64,000 bases of DNA from Microbulbifer sp. HZ11 (lineage in GTDB: Bacteria; Pseudomonadota; Gammaproteobacteria; Pseudomonadales; Cellvibrionaceae). Below are positions 45,699-55,476 of this stretch, one piece after another. The translations under genes were made by a program, and so were the position numbers. The stretch's first letter is position 1, and each line of letters begins with the position of its first letter. A model generated the notes under the pieces. The model made no database searches, was not told where the DNA came from, and saw only the letters and a list, made by a program, of their open reading frames with translations. The stretch spans positions 1,116,001-1,180,000 of the forward strand of contig NZ_JELR01000002.1 of the NCBI RefSeq assembly GCF_000708675.1, given 5' to 3'.

Positions 45699-46985
45699 TT
45701 ACCAGCTTGGGGCGCCGGTAGAAGCCGGCTCAGATTCAGATTGGTCGGACCAGCTATCGCCACTCTGACTGTCAGGGGCCGGCGCTTGCTCCTCAGGCGC
45801 CGCCGCCTGATCGGAGCGCACCGCTGCTGCCGGAGGCGCAACGTAACGCTGGCTGTCACTGCCATCCAACATGACGCCGGTCAGCTGTGAATAGATCGCA
45901 CGGGACTGGTCATCCGGAAGAAGTTCGGTCATCAACTCGGCCACCGTCATGCGCCCCCAGTTGATTAACCGCTCAAGCCCGGGGGCCAGGGGCGTGTGGG
46001 GTTCGTAGGTGCGAAAATAACGGGCGGCCTTCTCCAGCAGCACCAGTGCATCTTCACGAGAAGTAATGGCGCCGTTAGGCGCCGCGATCTGCTGCACCAT
46101 CGCGGTCACTTGCTGCATTCCCGGCTCCTGTGGTGCTTCACCATCAGGAATCTCCGCGGCTTCGGCAACCGCCGCCAGGGATTCCAGCTGTTCCTGATAG
46201 ATGAAGCGCGTTGTACGCAGCACCTCATCCAGCAGGCTGCTGATGTTGGAAAAGGGGGGCGCATCGTGGGCACAGTGCCCACGCAATGTTTCATTGATCT
46301 GTTTGTAGGTTGTCAGCGTTTCTTCCAGTGTCTCCACCAGATCCTGAGCCCACTGGGGGGCAGCGCTTTTCGAGCACTGTTCAAATTCCCCGAGACCGTA
46401 ACCAAGCGTTTCAACGCGGGCCGCTTTTGCATCCGGATCGGCGATCTTGTCCGCGTCTCTTGCCTGTTGATACTGGAAGAATGAGAAACCACCGAAATCC
46501 CCTTCCGGGGTAATTTCCGCACTACGGATAGGTAGCAAGAGCGTACCGTCCGCGCCATCGCCATTCAGGCCGGTCAGCGGAGCAACCTTGGTTTCAAGAC
46601 CATCTTCATCGGGCTCGGGATAGAGGCCATCCCAAAACTGCTCTACCAGGCCACTGATCAACACCACACCATCGCGCAGGCCGGCAAACCCGTGCAAACG
46701 GATGAGTGCCTCGGTGTACCAACTTGCCACTTCGAGATCTTTGCTTTTTTCTCGCAAAATCTTTTCTGCGGTTCTGGCGACATCCCGCCACGGTGCCAGC
46801 AGGTCGGTATCGCTGTCATCAAACATTGCCGAGCGTTCGGCCGCCCGGGCGCTATTGCGCGCATCTTTGATGGTGTAGTAATCGGAAGTGGGTGAGCGAT
46901 CCTCACGGATATCCTCCCCTTGCGGGCTGTCTACACTGATCTCCTGCAGTAAACCGTCAATTTCGATCACATTGGCGAATGCCAT
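45699..46985 (-). CDS. tssA: T6SS assembly protein TssA
   Basis: A 428-residue protein with an N-terminal ImpA_N domain (about residues 5-120; LLQEISVDSPQGEDIR near the start, WYTEALIRLHGFAGLRDGVVLISGLVEQFWDGLYP around 88-122), a helical middle (190-280) and a conserved C-terminal segment (REDALVLLEKAARYFRTYEPHTPLAPGLERLINWGRMTVAELM, split). An Ala/Pro/Ser-rich tail ends the protein. The presence of the C-terminal conserved motif suggests a long-sheath-stabilising TssA class. ATG 46985 has AAGGGAA upstream; the open frame to 47006 is not needed. Confidence 0.93.
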   Translation of the reverse strand: MAFANVIEIDGLLQEISVDSPQGEDIREDRSPTSDYYTIKDARNSARAAERSAMFDDSDTDLLAPWRDVARTAEKILREKSKDLEVASWYTEALIRLHGFAGLRDGVVLISGLVEQFWDGLYPEPDEDGLETKVAPLTGLNGDGADGTLLLPIRSAEITPEGDFGGFSFFQYQQARDADKIADPDAKAARVETLGYGLGEFEQCSKSAAPQWAQDLVETLEETLTTYKQINETLRGHCAHDAPPFSNISSLLDEVLRTTRFIYQEQLESLAAVAEAAEIPDGEAPQEPGMQQVTAMVQQIAAPNGAITSREDALVLLEKAARYFRTYEPHTPLAPGLERLINWGRMTVAELMTELLPDDQSRAIYSQLTGVMLDGSDSQRYVAPPAAAVRSDQAAAPEEQAPAPDSQSGDSWSDQSESEPASTGAPSW

Positions 46986-47067
46986 AGAAATTCCCTTTTC
47001 TCGCAATACCCAATCTGGCCAGATAGGCGCAGATCAAAGAAAACTCAATATTCAGTTGAAGGCACAA

Positions 47068-47886
47068 TCATGCCCGCATACGCCGCTTACGGCGTGACAT
47101 CCGACCCACCCTTTCTGCAGGTCTCGCGGACGATCTGACAGTGTTGAAGCTGCCCAAAACACTCACAATCAAGGAGCGCTTTTCCTCGAACTTTTGCGCT
47201 TCACACCAGAAAAACTGTGTAAACACCCGGCCATCGCACCGACTGCAAGCCACCAGGTAACGCACCGGAATCGCATCGATGCGTGCGCTGATCTCGCCTA
47301 CAAATCCCTCAAACCGACCTTGCGCAAACGGCGCCGCGGGACGAATCACTTTTCCACAAATAATCTGACGTGCGCATTGTTGCAGTTGTGCACTACAGTA
47401 ATCTTTCATTGCAGCAGAGGAATCAAATTGCTGCACAGACTGCCAGAGCACCACACAAAACTCGTTATTTTCGAGATTCCCGGCTTCAATTACCGCACTC
47501 TGATTAAGGCCCGGCAGGGCCTGCCAATGGGCTGGCAACTGCAGTGAACAACTACCATCACTGGCAGCCAGCTTCTCTCCCGTTACGCCAGCGGCCCACT
47601 CGCTGGAATTTTCCACACCTGCCACTGCGTGACTGGTATTGCCGTCCTGCTGTTCAGTGCCACGAACTTCTGCATGCCAGCCGGCGGCGGCAAAGGCTTT
47701 CGCGAGTCGCTCGGCATCCACCGAATGCTCGTACCGCTTTACCACCGATACCCCGGCGGAAAGTAAACGTTTGATCTGATGAAATTCGAGACCAAACCGG
47801 CTGGCCAGGTGCGCTATGCCCTCACGTCGGGAATAGCCGTCAAGCAGGCGCCCGGTAAACACAACCTGAAAGTCATTTACTGACAT
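47068..47886 (-). CDS. Unknown two-domain protein at the head of the tssA operon
   Basis: A 272-residue soluble protein. Residues 1-70 (VNDFQVVFTGRLLDGYSRREGIAHLASRFG, then IKRLLSAGVSVVKRYEHSVDAERLAKAFAAAGWHAEV) form the small alpha/beta domain that precedes many bacterial envelope proteins, with the pattern F-G-x-L-x-G-...-LL-x-G-...-K-...-A-x-x-x-A-x-A-G. Residues about 100-250 (LPAHWQALPGLNQSAVIEAGNLENNEFCVVL, FEGFVGEISARIDAIPVRYLVACSR, split) resemble PsbP/DcrB-like folds. The C-terminus is very basic (RMSRRKRRMRA). No signal peptide. It is 82 bases upstream of tssA. Function unknown; the T6SS link comes from position only. GGGAAGAG precedes the ATG at 47886. Confidence 0.8.
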   Translation of the reverse strand: MSVNDFQVVFTGRLLDGYSRREGIAHLASRFGLEFHQIKRLLSAGVSVVKRYEHSVDAERLAKAFAAAGWHAEVRGTEQQDGNTSHAVAGVENSSEWAAGVTGEKLAASDGSCSLQLPAHWQALPGLNQSAVIEAGNLENNEFCVVLWQSVQQFDSSAAMKDYCSAQLQQCARQIICGKVIRPAAPFAQGRFEGFVGEISARIDAIPVRYLVACSRCDGRVFTQFFWCEAQKFEEKRSLIVSVLGSFNTVRSSARPAERVGRMSRRKRRMRA

Positions 47887-48284
47887 TTCTCTTCCCTGAG
47901 TTTTTGCCTCCCAGTCCATGGAGGCTATACAAATGCGGCGGCTCTCAACCCAGCCAGGAATTACCGCAGCGAATGCAGCAACCTGAGCCCAGAAAATCGG
48001 GGCCAGGCCAGTCGGTACACACGTACCGATTAAGTAAATTACAAACCATTATTCTATCGAAATTGAATCGGCAAAGAAGCGCATCGGGAAAGCAATTTCC
48101 CGAAAATGCGCATTTATATTGGTACGCTCATACCAAGTAATGCAAAAATTACTTCAGTTTTTGTGCGGCGCATAATTACACGATATTTCATCGGTGTAAT
48201 TTACCGCGATTGATTACATTTGCTGCCAAGTGGATCCTTATCAGAACGCTCTCCCCACTCGGCAACTTTACCCCCACGCGCTTC
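47887..48284. promoter_or_regulatory. AT-rich control region between the two T6SS operons
   Basis: About 400 bases without a gene, carrying several symmetric motifs: CGGTAC-ACAC-GTACCG (48013-48028), GTAAATTAC (48034-48042) and its exact complement GTAATTTAC (48196-48204), CGGGAAA-GCAA-TTTCCCG (48085-48102) and AAGTAAT-N6-ATTACTT (48135-48154). A TAGAAT box at 48056-48051 on the minus strand could serve the downstream operon, but its -35 box is poor. The paired GTAA/TTAC motifs suggest a regulator site. Confidence 0.45.
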
Positions 48285-48971
48285 CTACCAGTGATACTCG
48301 GGCGCCCCCAGCATCGAGCAGTAGGTAGACGGGTCGGGCAAACCGGCGCATAACATGGAAGTAGTATTCAGGTGCTGTGAGCCCGCACACCACCACAGGC
48401 TATAACTGCTGGCATGGGATTTCATCAGGGTTTCCAGAAGCAGGGGATAGCTGTCCTCAACATCATTGCCACCGCTCACTGAAATCAACCCTTGGCTGTC
48501 ACCAGAGGATTGCAACGTAATACCCCCGTGGGCCTGCGAGACACTTTCTCCAGACCAGACGGGAAAACCCTCGAGAACCTGATCCACGAGAAGTCCATTC
48601 TGAAGCGCGTCGACAGAAAGATCCGATAACGCCTGAAACCAGGCGTGATCATCCGTCATCAATGTAAAAGGGTTCACCGAACTGGGTTGCGCAGCCGCCA
48701 AAGTGAGGGGGAAGTAACGCCCCACACTGTCGACACTCGGAACCAGAACGCCGACCCAGCTGTGGCCGTCGAGCACACCCGGTGAAAATGCGAAGCGCCA
48801 GATCGGGCTGGTAAGATAATAATCCAGCCAACCCTCGCCGATTATTTCCCGAGCGCCATGTACCGCCCGCTGAAGCCATTCGTCCCACGGCGTCACAAAA
48901 GAGCCAGGTAGATCCCTCTGTACGAAGTCGCCGTGCGCAGGCAGTTTGCCGAATATGCCTCTATTCGCCAT
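48285..48971 (-). CDS. tagF: T6SS-associated protein TagF (ImpM)
   Basis: A 228-residue TagF/ImpM protein. The domain starts GIFGKLPAHGDFVQRDLP and carries FVTPWDEWLQRAV, SPIWRFAFSPGVLDGHSWVGVLVPSVDSVGRYFPLT (split) and the late SYSLWWCAGS. In Pseudomonas, TagF represses T6SS assembly post-translationally by binding Fha, independently of phosphorylation. Here it follows tssM by 15 bases and ends the upstream operon. No PP2C domain is fused to it; the phosphatase is separate at 59964-60845. Confidence 0.94.
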   Translation of the reverse strand: MANRGIFGKLPAHGDFVQRDLPGSFVTPWDEWLQRAVHGAREIIGEGWLDYYLTSPIWRFAFSPGVLDGHSWVGVLVPSVDSVGRYFPLTLAAAQPSSVNPFTLMTDDHAWFQALSDLSVDALQNGLLVDQVLEGFPVWSGESVSQAHGGITLQSSGDSQGLISVSGGNDVEDSYPLLLETLMKSHASSYSLWWCAGSQHLNTTSMLCAGLPDPSTYCSMLGAPEYHW

Positions 48972-48986
48972 AAACGAAACCCGCGC

Positions 48987-51900
48987 TTACAGGACCTGCG
49001 GGCAGCGATAAGCCGCCAACAGGTTTTTATCAAATGGGTTATAGGCACTGGACGATCGCACCCGGAATTGCGCCGAGCGCCCTTCTTCGCTAAAGGTAAG
49101 CAGATACTCATTACTACTGCGCCCACGAATCATCTCCGAATTACCCAGCAGACGATACCAGGCCCAATCCCCTTCGAAGTGCTGCCGATGTATCGTCTGA
49201 TTCAGATCTTCGAAAATAATACGCACACGATTGGACTCACCACCGCGCCAGTCAAGATTGCGACTGGTACGCGGGCCATGCGAGTACGGCACCCGCTGAT
49301 CGCCCAACTCGAGTGCGAACAGGCGCACACCGGAGTCGAGCTTTGTCGGCTCTATGCGGAATCCGTAACCAGCCTGCTCCCCCTGAGCAAACAGGGTTTT
49401 GCGGATAATCTCCGCGCGTTTCAACTGAGTAAGAGAACTCGAGGAAATACCAAGCGTACGCCCTTCCAGAGCGCGCGCCTTCCAGTTGCGCGTATCAATA
49501 AAGGGTTTCAGATACTGCTGAACAAACTGTTGCTCGATGCCGCCGGGTTTGAAGTACTCATTAAACAGCAACACTGGCACTTCCTGTTCACTGCGACTTT
49601 GCAATGGGAAGCGGTTGGCAAGGCTGCGGCTATATACAGTGTAAACCTGCTCACGCCAGGCACGATCGACATGACCTTTTGCCTTTGCCATAACCAGTGC
49701 CCAGGTATTGTCGGCTACCTGTGTCAGCCAGCGGTCGAAGGGCGCCGGCGCATTGGTGGCCTTGATGCGCAATTGCTTGATCGCGTCACTCGCACCGGAA
49801 AAACGCGCTTTGGCCTTGTTGAAGGCCACTTCATTGGCGTCCACACCGCCGTCGATTTCAGCGAGATACTCCTGCACTTTACCGATTGCAGTAAGGTATT
49901 CCTGAACCCTCGCCGGGCGGCCCTTCTCACTGCGGGTAAGCCTGTGCAGCTCCTCAAAACGTATATCAACGACCGTGGGCTGATACTGTTCCGCAATCGC
50001 ATTTGCGGCGCCGCTAACCGCGGCACCACCCAACCGGCGTGTAGTGCTCGATACTGGCAATGGCACGCCATTGGCATCCGCCGGCAGCTCCGGACGCAAC
50101 GTCAGTCGAGTATTGTCCGCGGTAATCTCAGAGACTGCGAGCAACGGCGAGTACACCGGATCAGCGAGCTTGGACAGAACGTCAAAAGCCTGAGAGGTGG
50201 AGCTGAAGCCCGTCAGCGAGAACCCGGTCAGAAATTGCTGCCAGCGCTGTTGGTACTCCGCAAGATAAATGCGTTTTACATCCTCACCGAGTTGTTCACG
50301 GTCTTCTTCACTGAAGTCTTCACCGTCCAGGTCACTTCCGTAGATCCACCGCTCTTCTGCCAGCTTCTGCAGCAATGGGGAGTCCGCACTGAAATCCACT
50401 TCCTTGTACCCAGCCTTGGTATACAGATAGGGAATCTGGAACCGGGGGTCCGCCGGATCGACACCAAATAATTGCCGGGTATCCCCACCGACTTCCCCGT
50501 ACAGGTCAACCCGCGCCTGCCCCAGATCACTGCGCTGCAGCTGACCGTAGAGGCGCTGAGGCACCGGAATCCGGCGCAGTTGCTGCCGGGCACTGGCGAC
50601 GACACGCTCGTTCGGTGCTCGTCCTTCCGGCAGCGGACGGGAAAACAGGCGTTCAAGGTGGGCAAGCAACTGTTCCTGTTTGGCCGCCTCGCCACTCATA
50701 CGCTTTGACCAATCCTCAGAGAAATACCCCTTCAGCGTTTCTATATCGCGCTTGTCTTTCTCAAAGAACATCAGATAGGTTTTCAGGGTCGATACCAGAG
50801 CCGGGTCGGTACTATCCATCCGTGACAAGTCACGTTCAATGGCGGTCTTCAGTGCGGGCAGGAAAAGGGTATCCAGCTGCTGTTCATACAGTAGATCCGC
50901 GGCGTGATCTACGCGATCGTCATACAGGCCCAGGTTATTCAACCAAGGGTGCTCTTCTTTCTGATATACGCGGGAAGCTGAATGGAGATGCTCCAGCTGG
51001 TCCAGCGCTTCCGCTGGTGAAAGACGGCGACCGCGCGTTTCGGCCTGCAGCGTTTCAAAACTGCGAATATGGTTCCGTACCTCATTCATATACAGCTTGT
51101 TCTGAGCGACGCTGCCGGTCCATAAAAATAGTGCACCGATAAATACCGCGGCTGAACCGACATAAACTGCCCCCCGTAACCAGCGGGTAGCACGCTCGAA
51201 CTTCCGGTTTACCCCGACAAGCTCCGCCTCCGGAAAAACAACATCTTTCAGCAGGCGATGCAGAAAGTAGCTCTTACCATTACCCTGATGTTTCTGCCCT
51301 ACATCTCGCTCCAGACCAAAGTCAGCACTGACCGAGGCCATCATACGGTCAATCGGGCTACCTTCCTGAGTGCCACTGGTAAAGTAAATTCCGCGCACCA
51401 ACGGTACGGTGTCGTAACGATTGGGGCTGAATGCCTGGCGCACAAAGTCCGAGAGCACGCTCTGCAGGCTTTCCATACGCGCGGGAAACCCTTGCAACAG
51501 TGCACGCTTTTCAATATTGCGCTCCTGATTCACACGCCACAAGACACGCTGATTGAGCCGGCCAATCAATGCGCGGAACTCACCGACAAACTCGTCCAGC
51601 GGCGCTCCGTCGCCTACGCGGGCTTCTTCCGGAAAACTGATGCCCCAGACCTGCTCACGCTCCGCCTGCGACAGGTTGTCAAAAAATTCACTGAAACCCG
51701 CCACAAGGTCGCACTTGGTAAAGGTCAGATAAATGGGAAAGCGAACTCCCAGCTGCTGCTGTAATTCGTTAACTCGGGCTCGAATGGTTTTCGCCTGATG
51801 CGTACGCTGTTCCGCAGTCTGCACCATCAGGTCCTGCAGACTGATTGCAACCAGCACACCGTTAATCGGGCGGCGACGACGATACTTCTGCAGCAGACTC

Positions 51901-52529
51901 AGAAATGCCTGCCAGGCGCTGTTGTCATATACCCGATGACTATCCTGTGTAGTGTAACGGCCAGCGGTGTCGATCAACACGGCATCATTGGTAAACCACC
52001 AATCGCAATTCCGGGTGCCCCCCACACCGCCAAGAGCCTCTTTGCCGTGACTCTGAGCCAGGGGGAACTCCAGGCCGGAATTCACCAACGCAGTGGTTTT
52101 ACCGGACCCCGGCGGCCCGATAATGATGTACCAAGGCAATTGATACAGAGAGACCTGACCCTGAGCCGAACGGAATCGTGCTTTGCGCAGCACCTGCATG
52201 GCGTCACGAAAACGTTCGGAGAGTGCCTGCAGCTCCTCCTGACTGCGCTCCTGGTCCGGATCGCCAGGAGCCTCGTCCTGCGACGCTTCGATACCCTCGA
52301 TCAGCGCCTGATTCTGACGCCGCTCAACCAGCCACTGGGCCAGATTCCACACGATCCAGAGCGCGAACATAAAGACGATAATGGCAATGCGCACACCTTT
52401 TGACAGGGTCGCGTTTTCACTACCGAACTTGATGTATTCCGCACCAAACCAGATCAATAGAGACAGCGCGATAAGGCCGATCAGGCCGAGCACCCATTTA
52501 TTGGCAAAAAAATTGGCCAGACGTTTCAT
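48987..52529 (-). CDS. tssM: T6SS membrane-complex protein TssM (IcmF)
   Basis: An 1180-residue inner-membrane protein that spans to the periplasm and binds TssJ. Two N-terminal membrane helices (about 12-33 and 45-68) precede a cytoplasmic GTPase-like domain with Walker A GPPGSGKT (138-145), GGVGGTRNCDWWFTNDAVLIDTAGRY (split) and a third helix (about 448-470, AVYVGSAAVFIGALFLW). The long periplasmic part ends with the IcmF C-terminal beta domain (GPRTSRNLDWRGG, DWAWYRLL, FSEEGRSAQFRVR). Intact Walker A suggests nucleotide binding. Size and domain order are typical. Confidence 0.96.
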   Translation of the reverse strand: MKRLANFFANKWVLGLIGLIALSLLIWFGAEYIKFGSENATLSKGVRIAIIVFMFALWIVWNLAQWLVERRQNQALIEGIEASQDEAPGDPDQERSQEELQALSERFRDAMQVLRKARFRSAQGQVSLYQLPWYIIIGPPGSGKTTALVNSGLEFPLAQSHGKEALGGVGGTRNCDWWFTNDAVLIDTAGRYTTQDSHRVYDNSAWQAFLSLLQKYRRRRPINGVLVAISLQDLMVQTAEQRTHQAKTIRARVNELQQQLGVRFPIYLTFTKCDLVAGFSEFFDNLSQAEREQVWGISFPEEARVGDGAPLDEFVGEFRALIGRLNQRVLWRVNQERNIEKRALLQGFPARMESLQSVLSDFVRQAFSPNRYDTVPLVRGIYFTSGTQEGSPIDRMMASVSADFGLERDVGQKHQGNGKSYFLHRLLKDVVFPEAELVGVNRKFERATRWLRGAVYVGSAAVFIGALFLWTGSVAQNKLYMNEVRNHIRSFETLQAETRGRRLSPAEALDQLEHLHSASRVYQKEEHPWLNNLGLYDDRVDHAADLLYEQQLDTLFLPALKTAIERDLSRMDSTDPALVSTLKTYLMFFEKDKRDIETLKGYFSEDWSKRMSGEAAKQEQLLAHLERLFSRPLPEGRAPNERVVASARQQLRRIPVPQRLYGQLQRSDLGQARVDLYGEVGGDTRQLFGVDPADPRFQIPYLYTKAGYKEVDFSADSPLLQKLAEERWIYGSDLDGEDFSEEDREQLGEDVKRIYLAEYQQRWQQFLTGFSLTGFSSTSQAFDVLSKLADPVYSPLLAVSEITADNTRLTLRPELPADANGVPLPVSSTTRRLGGAAVSGAANAIAEQYQPTVVDIRFEELHRLTRSEKGRPARVQEYLTAIGKVQEYLAEIDGGVDANEVAFNKAKARFSGASDAIKQLRIKATNAPAPFDRWLTQVADNTWALVMAKAKGHVDRAWREQVYTVYSRSLANRFPLQSRSEQEVPVLLFNEYFKPGGIEQQFVQQYLKPFIDTRNWKARALEGRTLGISSSSLTQLKRAEIIRKTLFAQGEQAGYGFRIEPTKLDSGVRLFALELGDQRVPYSHGPRTSRNLDWRGGESNRVRIIFEDLNQTIHRQHFEGDWAWYRLLGNSEMIRGRSSNEYLLTFSEEGRSAQFRVRSSSAYNPFDKNLLAAYRCPQVL

Positions 52530-52547
52530 GGTAATTTCCAGCTTTCC

Positions 52548-53402
52548 TTATTTCTGCTCAATCAACGGCGATGCCGTGGTGTCCGAAGTCAGCGCCTGTA
52601 TTTCTACAGCCACCGGCGTTGCACTCTGATACAGCCACCAGCGGTAACCACTGAAGGTGACCGCGAGCGCACCGAGCACCACACTGGCAATCACCCACAG
52701 CGGAACGTACTGGATCAGCCGCGTCTTGCGCTCAACGCATCCCTGCCAGCGGGGAGAAAGGTCACGCTCCATGGGGGGACGGTGACTCTCGATAGTGCGA
52801 TACAGATTGTCGCGAATCTGATCGAGCTGTTCATAGCCACGGGGAGCAAGACGGTATTTACCCTGAAAACCAAGGCTCAGGCAGAGGTAAAACAATTCCA
52901 GCAGCTCGATATGCGATCCCGGTGTTTCCAGCGTGCGCTGCAAGATCAGAAAACATTTCTCGCCACCAAAAGTCTCTTTGTGAAACAGGCTGAGCAACGA
53001 GTGCTGGCTCCAGCCACTGGCGGTACCCCAGGGTGTTGTCAGTACCACTTCATCCACCACGGTACATAACAGGTAGCGGGCGGTGAGCACGGTCTCCTGC
53101 GGCAACGACAGCTGTTTTGCCTCTCGCTCAAACGACTGAATCTCCCGCGTCAGACGTTTGTGCAGATCCGGCACATTGTTGTGATTCATGGTGGTGCGCA
53201 ATCTGATGATTGCACCGAGAAGTTTCGACGCTGCCGAAATCAGCGGATTGAGACTATTGCGGATACGCAGGTCCGCAGGCGCGTCTGCAGCGGAAAAGTC
53301 TTGCGCGCGCGGACGGGGGCTGGCGGGAGCAGCGGCACCTGGCGTGGGGACCATTACCGTACGATCAGCAGCACCGGGGGTTGAATAAGCGTCGTTACTC
53401 AT
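52548..53402 (-). CDS. tssL: T6SS membrane-complex protein TssL (DotU), short form
   Basis: A 284-residue protein: a Pro/Ala-rich N-terminus (1-45), the cytoplasmic DotU domain (RNSLNPLISAASKLLGAIIRLR, ARYLLCTVVDEVVLTTPWG, LELFYLCLSLGFQGKYR) and one C-terminal membrane helix (about 233-255, VPLWVIASVVLGALAVTFSGY). There is no OmpA/peptidoglycan-binding extension, so cell-wall anchoring must come from elsewhere. It starts one base after the tssK stop. Confidence 0.95.
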   Translation of the reverse strand: MSNDAYSTPGAADRTVMVPTPGAAAPASPRPRAQDFSAADAPADLRIRNSLNPLISAASKLLGAIIRLRTTMNHNNVPDLHKRLTREIQSFEREAKQLSLPQETVLTARYLLCTVVDEVVLTTPWGTASGWSQHSLLSLFHKETFGGEKCFLILQRTLETPGSHIELLELFYLCLSLGFQGKYRLAPRGYEQLDQIRDNLYRTIESHRPPMERDLSPRWQGCVERKTRLIQYVPLWVIASVVLGALAVTFSGYRWWLYQSATPVAVEIQALTSDTTASPLIEQK

Positions 53403-53403
53403 G

Positions 53404-54741
53404 TCAGTTATTCCTGATTGCCCAGAGTTCCATGGTCATGCCTGGGAATTCCGCCCCCAGGTGTACCGCAAAACCGCCGGAGCGCTGCATTGTCTGCCAG
53501 AGCTCACCGGTACGTTCCAGTTCAAAGTAGGTAAAACCCGCATGGTACGGAATCTGGCGCGGTGCCACCGGGAGCGCACGCACGGTGAGCCCCGGCAGCT
53601 GTGCCGAGATCAACTCGCGAATGGCCTCCACGGGAGCCACTTTGGCCTGCCCCGGGAAACGACTGCGCAATAGGTCTCCGGGCATATCTGCCTTGGCTGC
53701 GAGAATAAAGCTTGCCGTCTTCACCAGTGACGGATCGGTGATTGGCGCTACATAAATACCAAACTTGCGCTGCACCAGGTCCATGGGGATGGCGGTTTGT
53801 TCCAATACAGTGGAAAGGGACTGACGCAATGCGGAAAAAAGACCGGTATAACTCTGCTGCAGATTGTCGTGCAGGTAGCGGGGAATTTCCGGCGGGCGTT
53901 TATTACCAGCGGTAAAGGTGGAAAGCTCGCCAGCCAGCTGTAGCAGCTCCAGAAATAACGTGTGTGGGTGTAGGCGCGGCTGCCCGGTAATCTGTTTCAA
54001 CAACGGCTCAAAGCGGTTGATCACCTGCAGCAGCAGGTAGTCAGCGATCTCGGCAGACCCACTGCGCCCACTGTCGCTTAAGCGATGCCCCAGAGCGCTT
54101 CCCCGATGGTCCAGGAGGCCTTTTACTTCTTCGATATACGCTTTGATCACTGGGGATGCATCGGCATTCAAAAGCGGCGGGATATATTCCGCATCCAGCT
54201 CTACCGGTTTTTCCGGCTGTCGCTCGCGAATGCGCGCAATACCAATCGCCGCATAGCCACTCAGATCTTCACTGCCGAGCTTGAGACAGGTACGCAACTT
54301 GCCCACCTGAATACGCGCAGCCTCACCGGAAGTAGAGGCGCTGTTACGTGCATCGAAGTTACAGGCCTGATAGCGGGCTTGAGGAAAATCCTCCTGATCT
54401 CTCACAGACTCCTGGCTACCTGGCCGCTTCAATGGAATACACAGATAAACCACTTCGTCCCGCGTATTGACCGGAACATCCAGTACATCGGGTAGGTGCT
54501 CATTCTCTGGCGCCAGCATCGGCGTACCATCCGGGAAAATCGCGCTGACACGGGACAGTGACAACTTGCCCATCGCCATAGGCTCGCTATCAATCGCCAG
54601 TTCAATCAGACCCCAGGTATAAGGGCCCAGGGCACTGGTACGCGCTTCCAGCATCTGTTCCAGGTAGCGGTCCTGTTGCTGGAAGTGCTGGGGACGCAGA
54701 AACATCCCCTCGCTCCAGATCACCTTATTATTCGCCGACAT
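53404..54741 (-). CDS. tssK: T6SS baseplate subunit TssK
   Basis: A 445-residue trimeric adaptor that links the baseplate wedges to the TssJLM membrane complex. It begins NNKVIWSEGMFLRPQHFQQQDRY, the hallmark of the family, and continues with LGPYTWGLIELAID, VYLCIPLKRPG and the C-terminal IPYHAGFTYFELERTGELWQTMQRSGGFAVHL (split). The ATG at 54741 was selected because the family consensus starts there and CAGGGAAAA lies upstream; the open frame to 54789 is excluded. Confidence 0.96.
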   Translation of the reverse strand: MSANNKVIWSEGMFLRPQHFQQQDRYLEQMLEARTSALGPYTWGLIELAIDSEPMAMGKLSLSRVSAIFPDGTPMLAPENEHLPDVLDVPVNTRDEVVYLCIPLKRPGSQESVRDQEDFPQARYQACNFDARNSASTSGEAARIQVGKLRTCLKLGSEDLSGYAAIGIARIRERQPEKPVELDAEYIPPLLNADASPVIKAYIEEVKGLLDHRGSALGHRLSDSGRSGSAEIADYLLLQVINRFEPLLKQITGQPRLHPHTLFLELLQLAGELSTFTAGNKRPPEIPRYLHDNLQQSYTGLFSALRQSLSTVLEQTAIPMDLVQRKFGIYVAPITDPSLVKTASFILAAKADMPGDLLRSRFPGQAKVAPVEAIRELISAQLPGLTVRALPVAPRQIPYHAGFTYFELERTGELWQTMQRSGGFAVHLGAEFPGMTMELWAIRNN

Positions 54742-54798
54742 ACATTTTCCCTGTTGCGGCGCGAAGCGTGTGCCTCGCGATATGATCAATTAAAAAAA

Positions 54799-55389
54799 TC
54801 AACGCTTGCCTGACTGCTGTAATTCCCGCAGCTTTTCGTACTCCGCGCTGGAGATGGTTACGGTCTTTCCTTTTTCGTCCCGGCTGGCAGCGGCGCGCTG
54901 GCGCATATTCAGTGCTTCCGTTGATGCGATGCTTGTTCCGGCAAGGGTAATCGCATAATCGTTTTTACGGTGATCGGTAATCGGCAATAGCATCAGAGCG
55001 TCCGCACGCTGGTATTGGACAAACTCGGCAAGCAGACCCACGTACTTGACCTCCGGCGTGAGAGGCAGCTCCTCAATACGCTGCTCACCGGGTGCGAACT
55101 CTTTGAGAATAACGGTATCAATCAGGTCCTTGCCGAGACGGGACTCCGCGCTCTCATACAGGTTCAGAAATTCCTCCCGAGAGAACTGGCGATCATCCGC
55201 GAGCATAAACACACGCACCACCACAGGTGACGCGCGACCATCGCTATCCGGATTGACGTCAGACTGTACATCCAGATTTAGAGCGACACTGGTATCGAAA
55301 TTCAGGGTGCGACGAGTGGTTTGACAGGAAGACACTGCTACTGCAAGCAGAGCCACTAGCAAAAACTGTATGATTTTCTGGGCTTTCAC
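54799..55389 (-). CDS. tssJ: T6SS outer-membrane lipoprotein TssJ
   Basis: A 196-residue precursor with a lipoprotein signal peptide (about 1-21, IIQFLLVALLAVAVSSC, lipobox Cys at residue 22) and the TssJ beta-sandwich (residues 30-160; ALNLDVQSDVNPDSDGRASPVVVRVFML split, FLNLYESAESRLGKDLI, FAPGEQRIEELPL). A charged C-terminal helix (EKGKTVTISSAEYEKLRELQQSG) extends it beyond many relatives. It starts at a GTG (55387-55389) with GGAG 6 bases upstream. It anchors TssM to the outer membrane. Confidence 0.93.
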   Translation of the reverse strand: MKAQKIIQFLLVALLAVAVSSCQTTRRTLNFDTSVALNLDVQSDVNPDSDGRASPVVVRVFMLADDRQFSREEFLNLYESAESRLGKDLIDTVILKEFAPGEQRIEELPLTPEVKYVGLLAEFVQYQRADALMLLPITDHRKNDYAITLAGTSIASTEALNMRQRAAASRDEKGKTVTISSAEYEKLRELQQSGKR

Positions 55390-55476
55390 GGCTTACTCCG
55401 TTTTTTTTCGCAAAAATTTTCCGGGAATATCGCTTCCCGACATATATCGACAACAGATACTTCAGTTGAAATAAAG

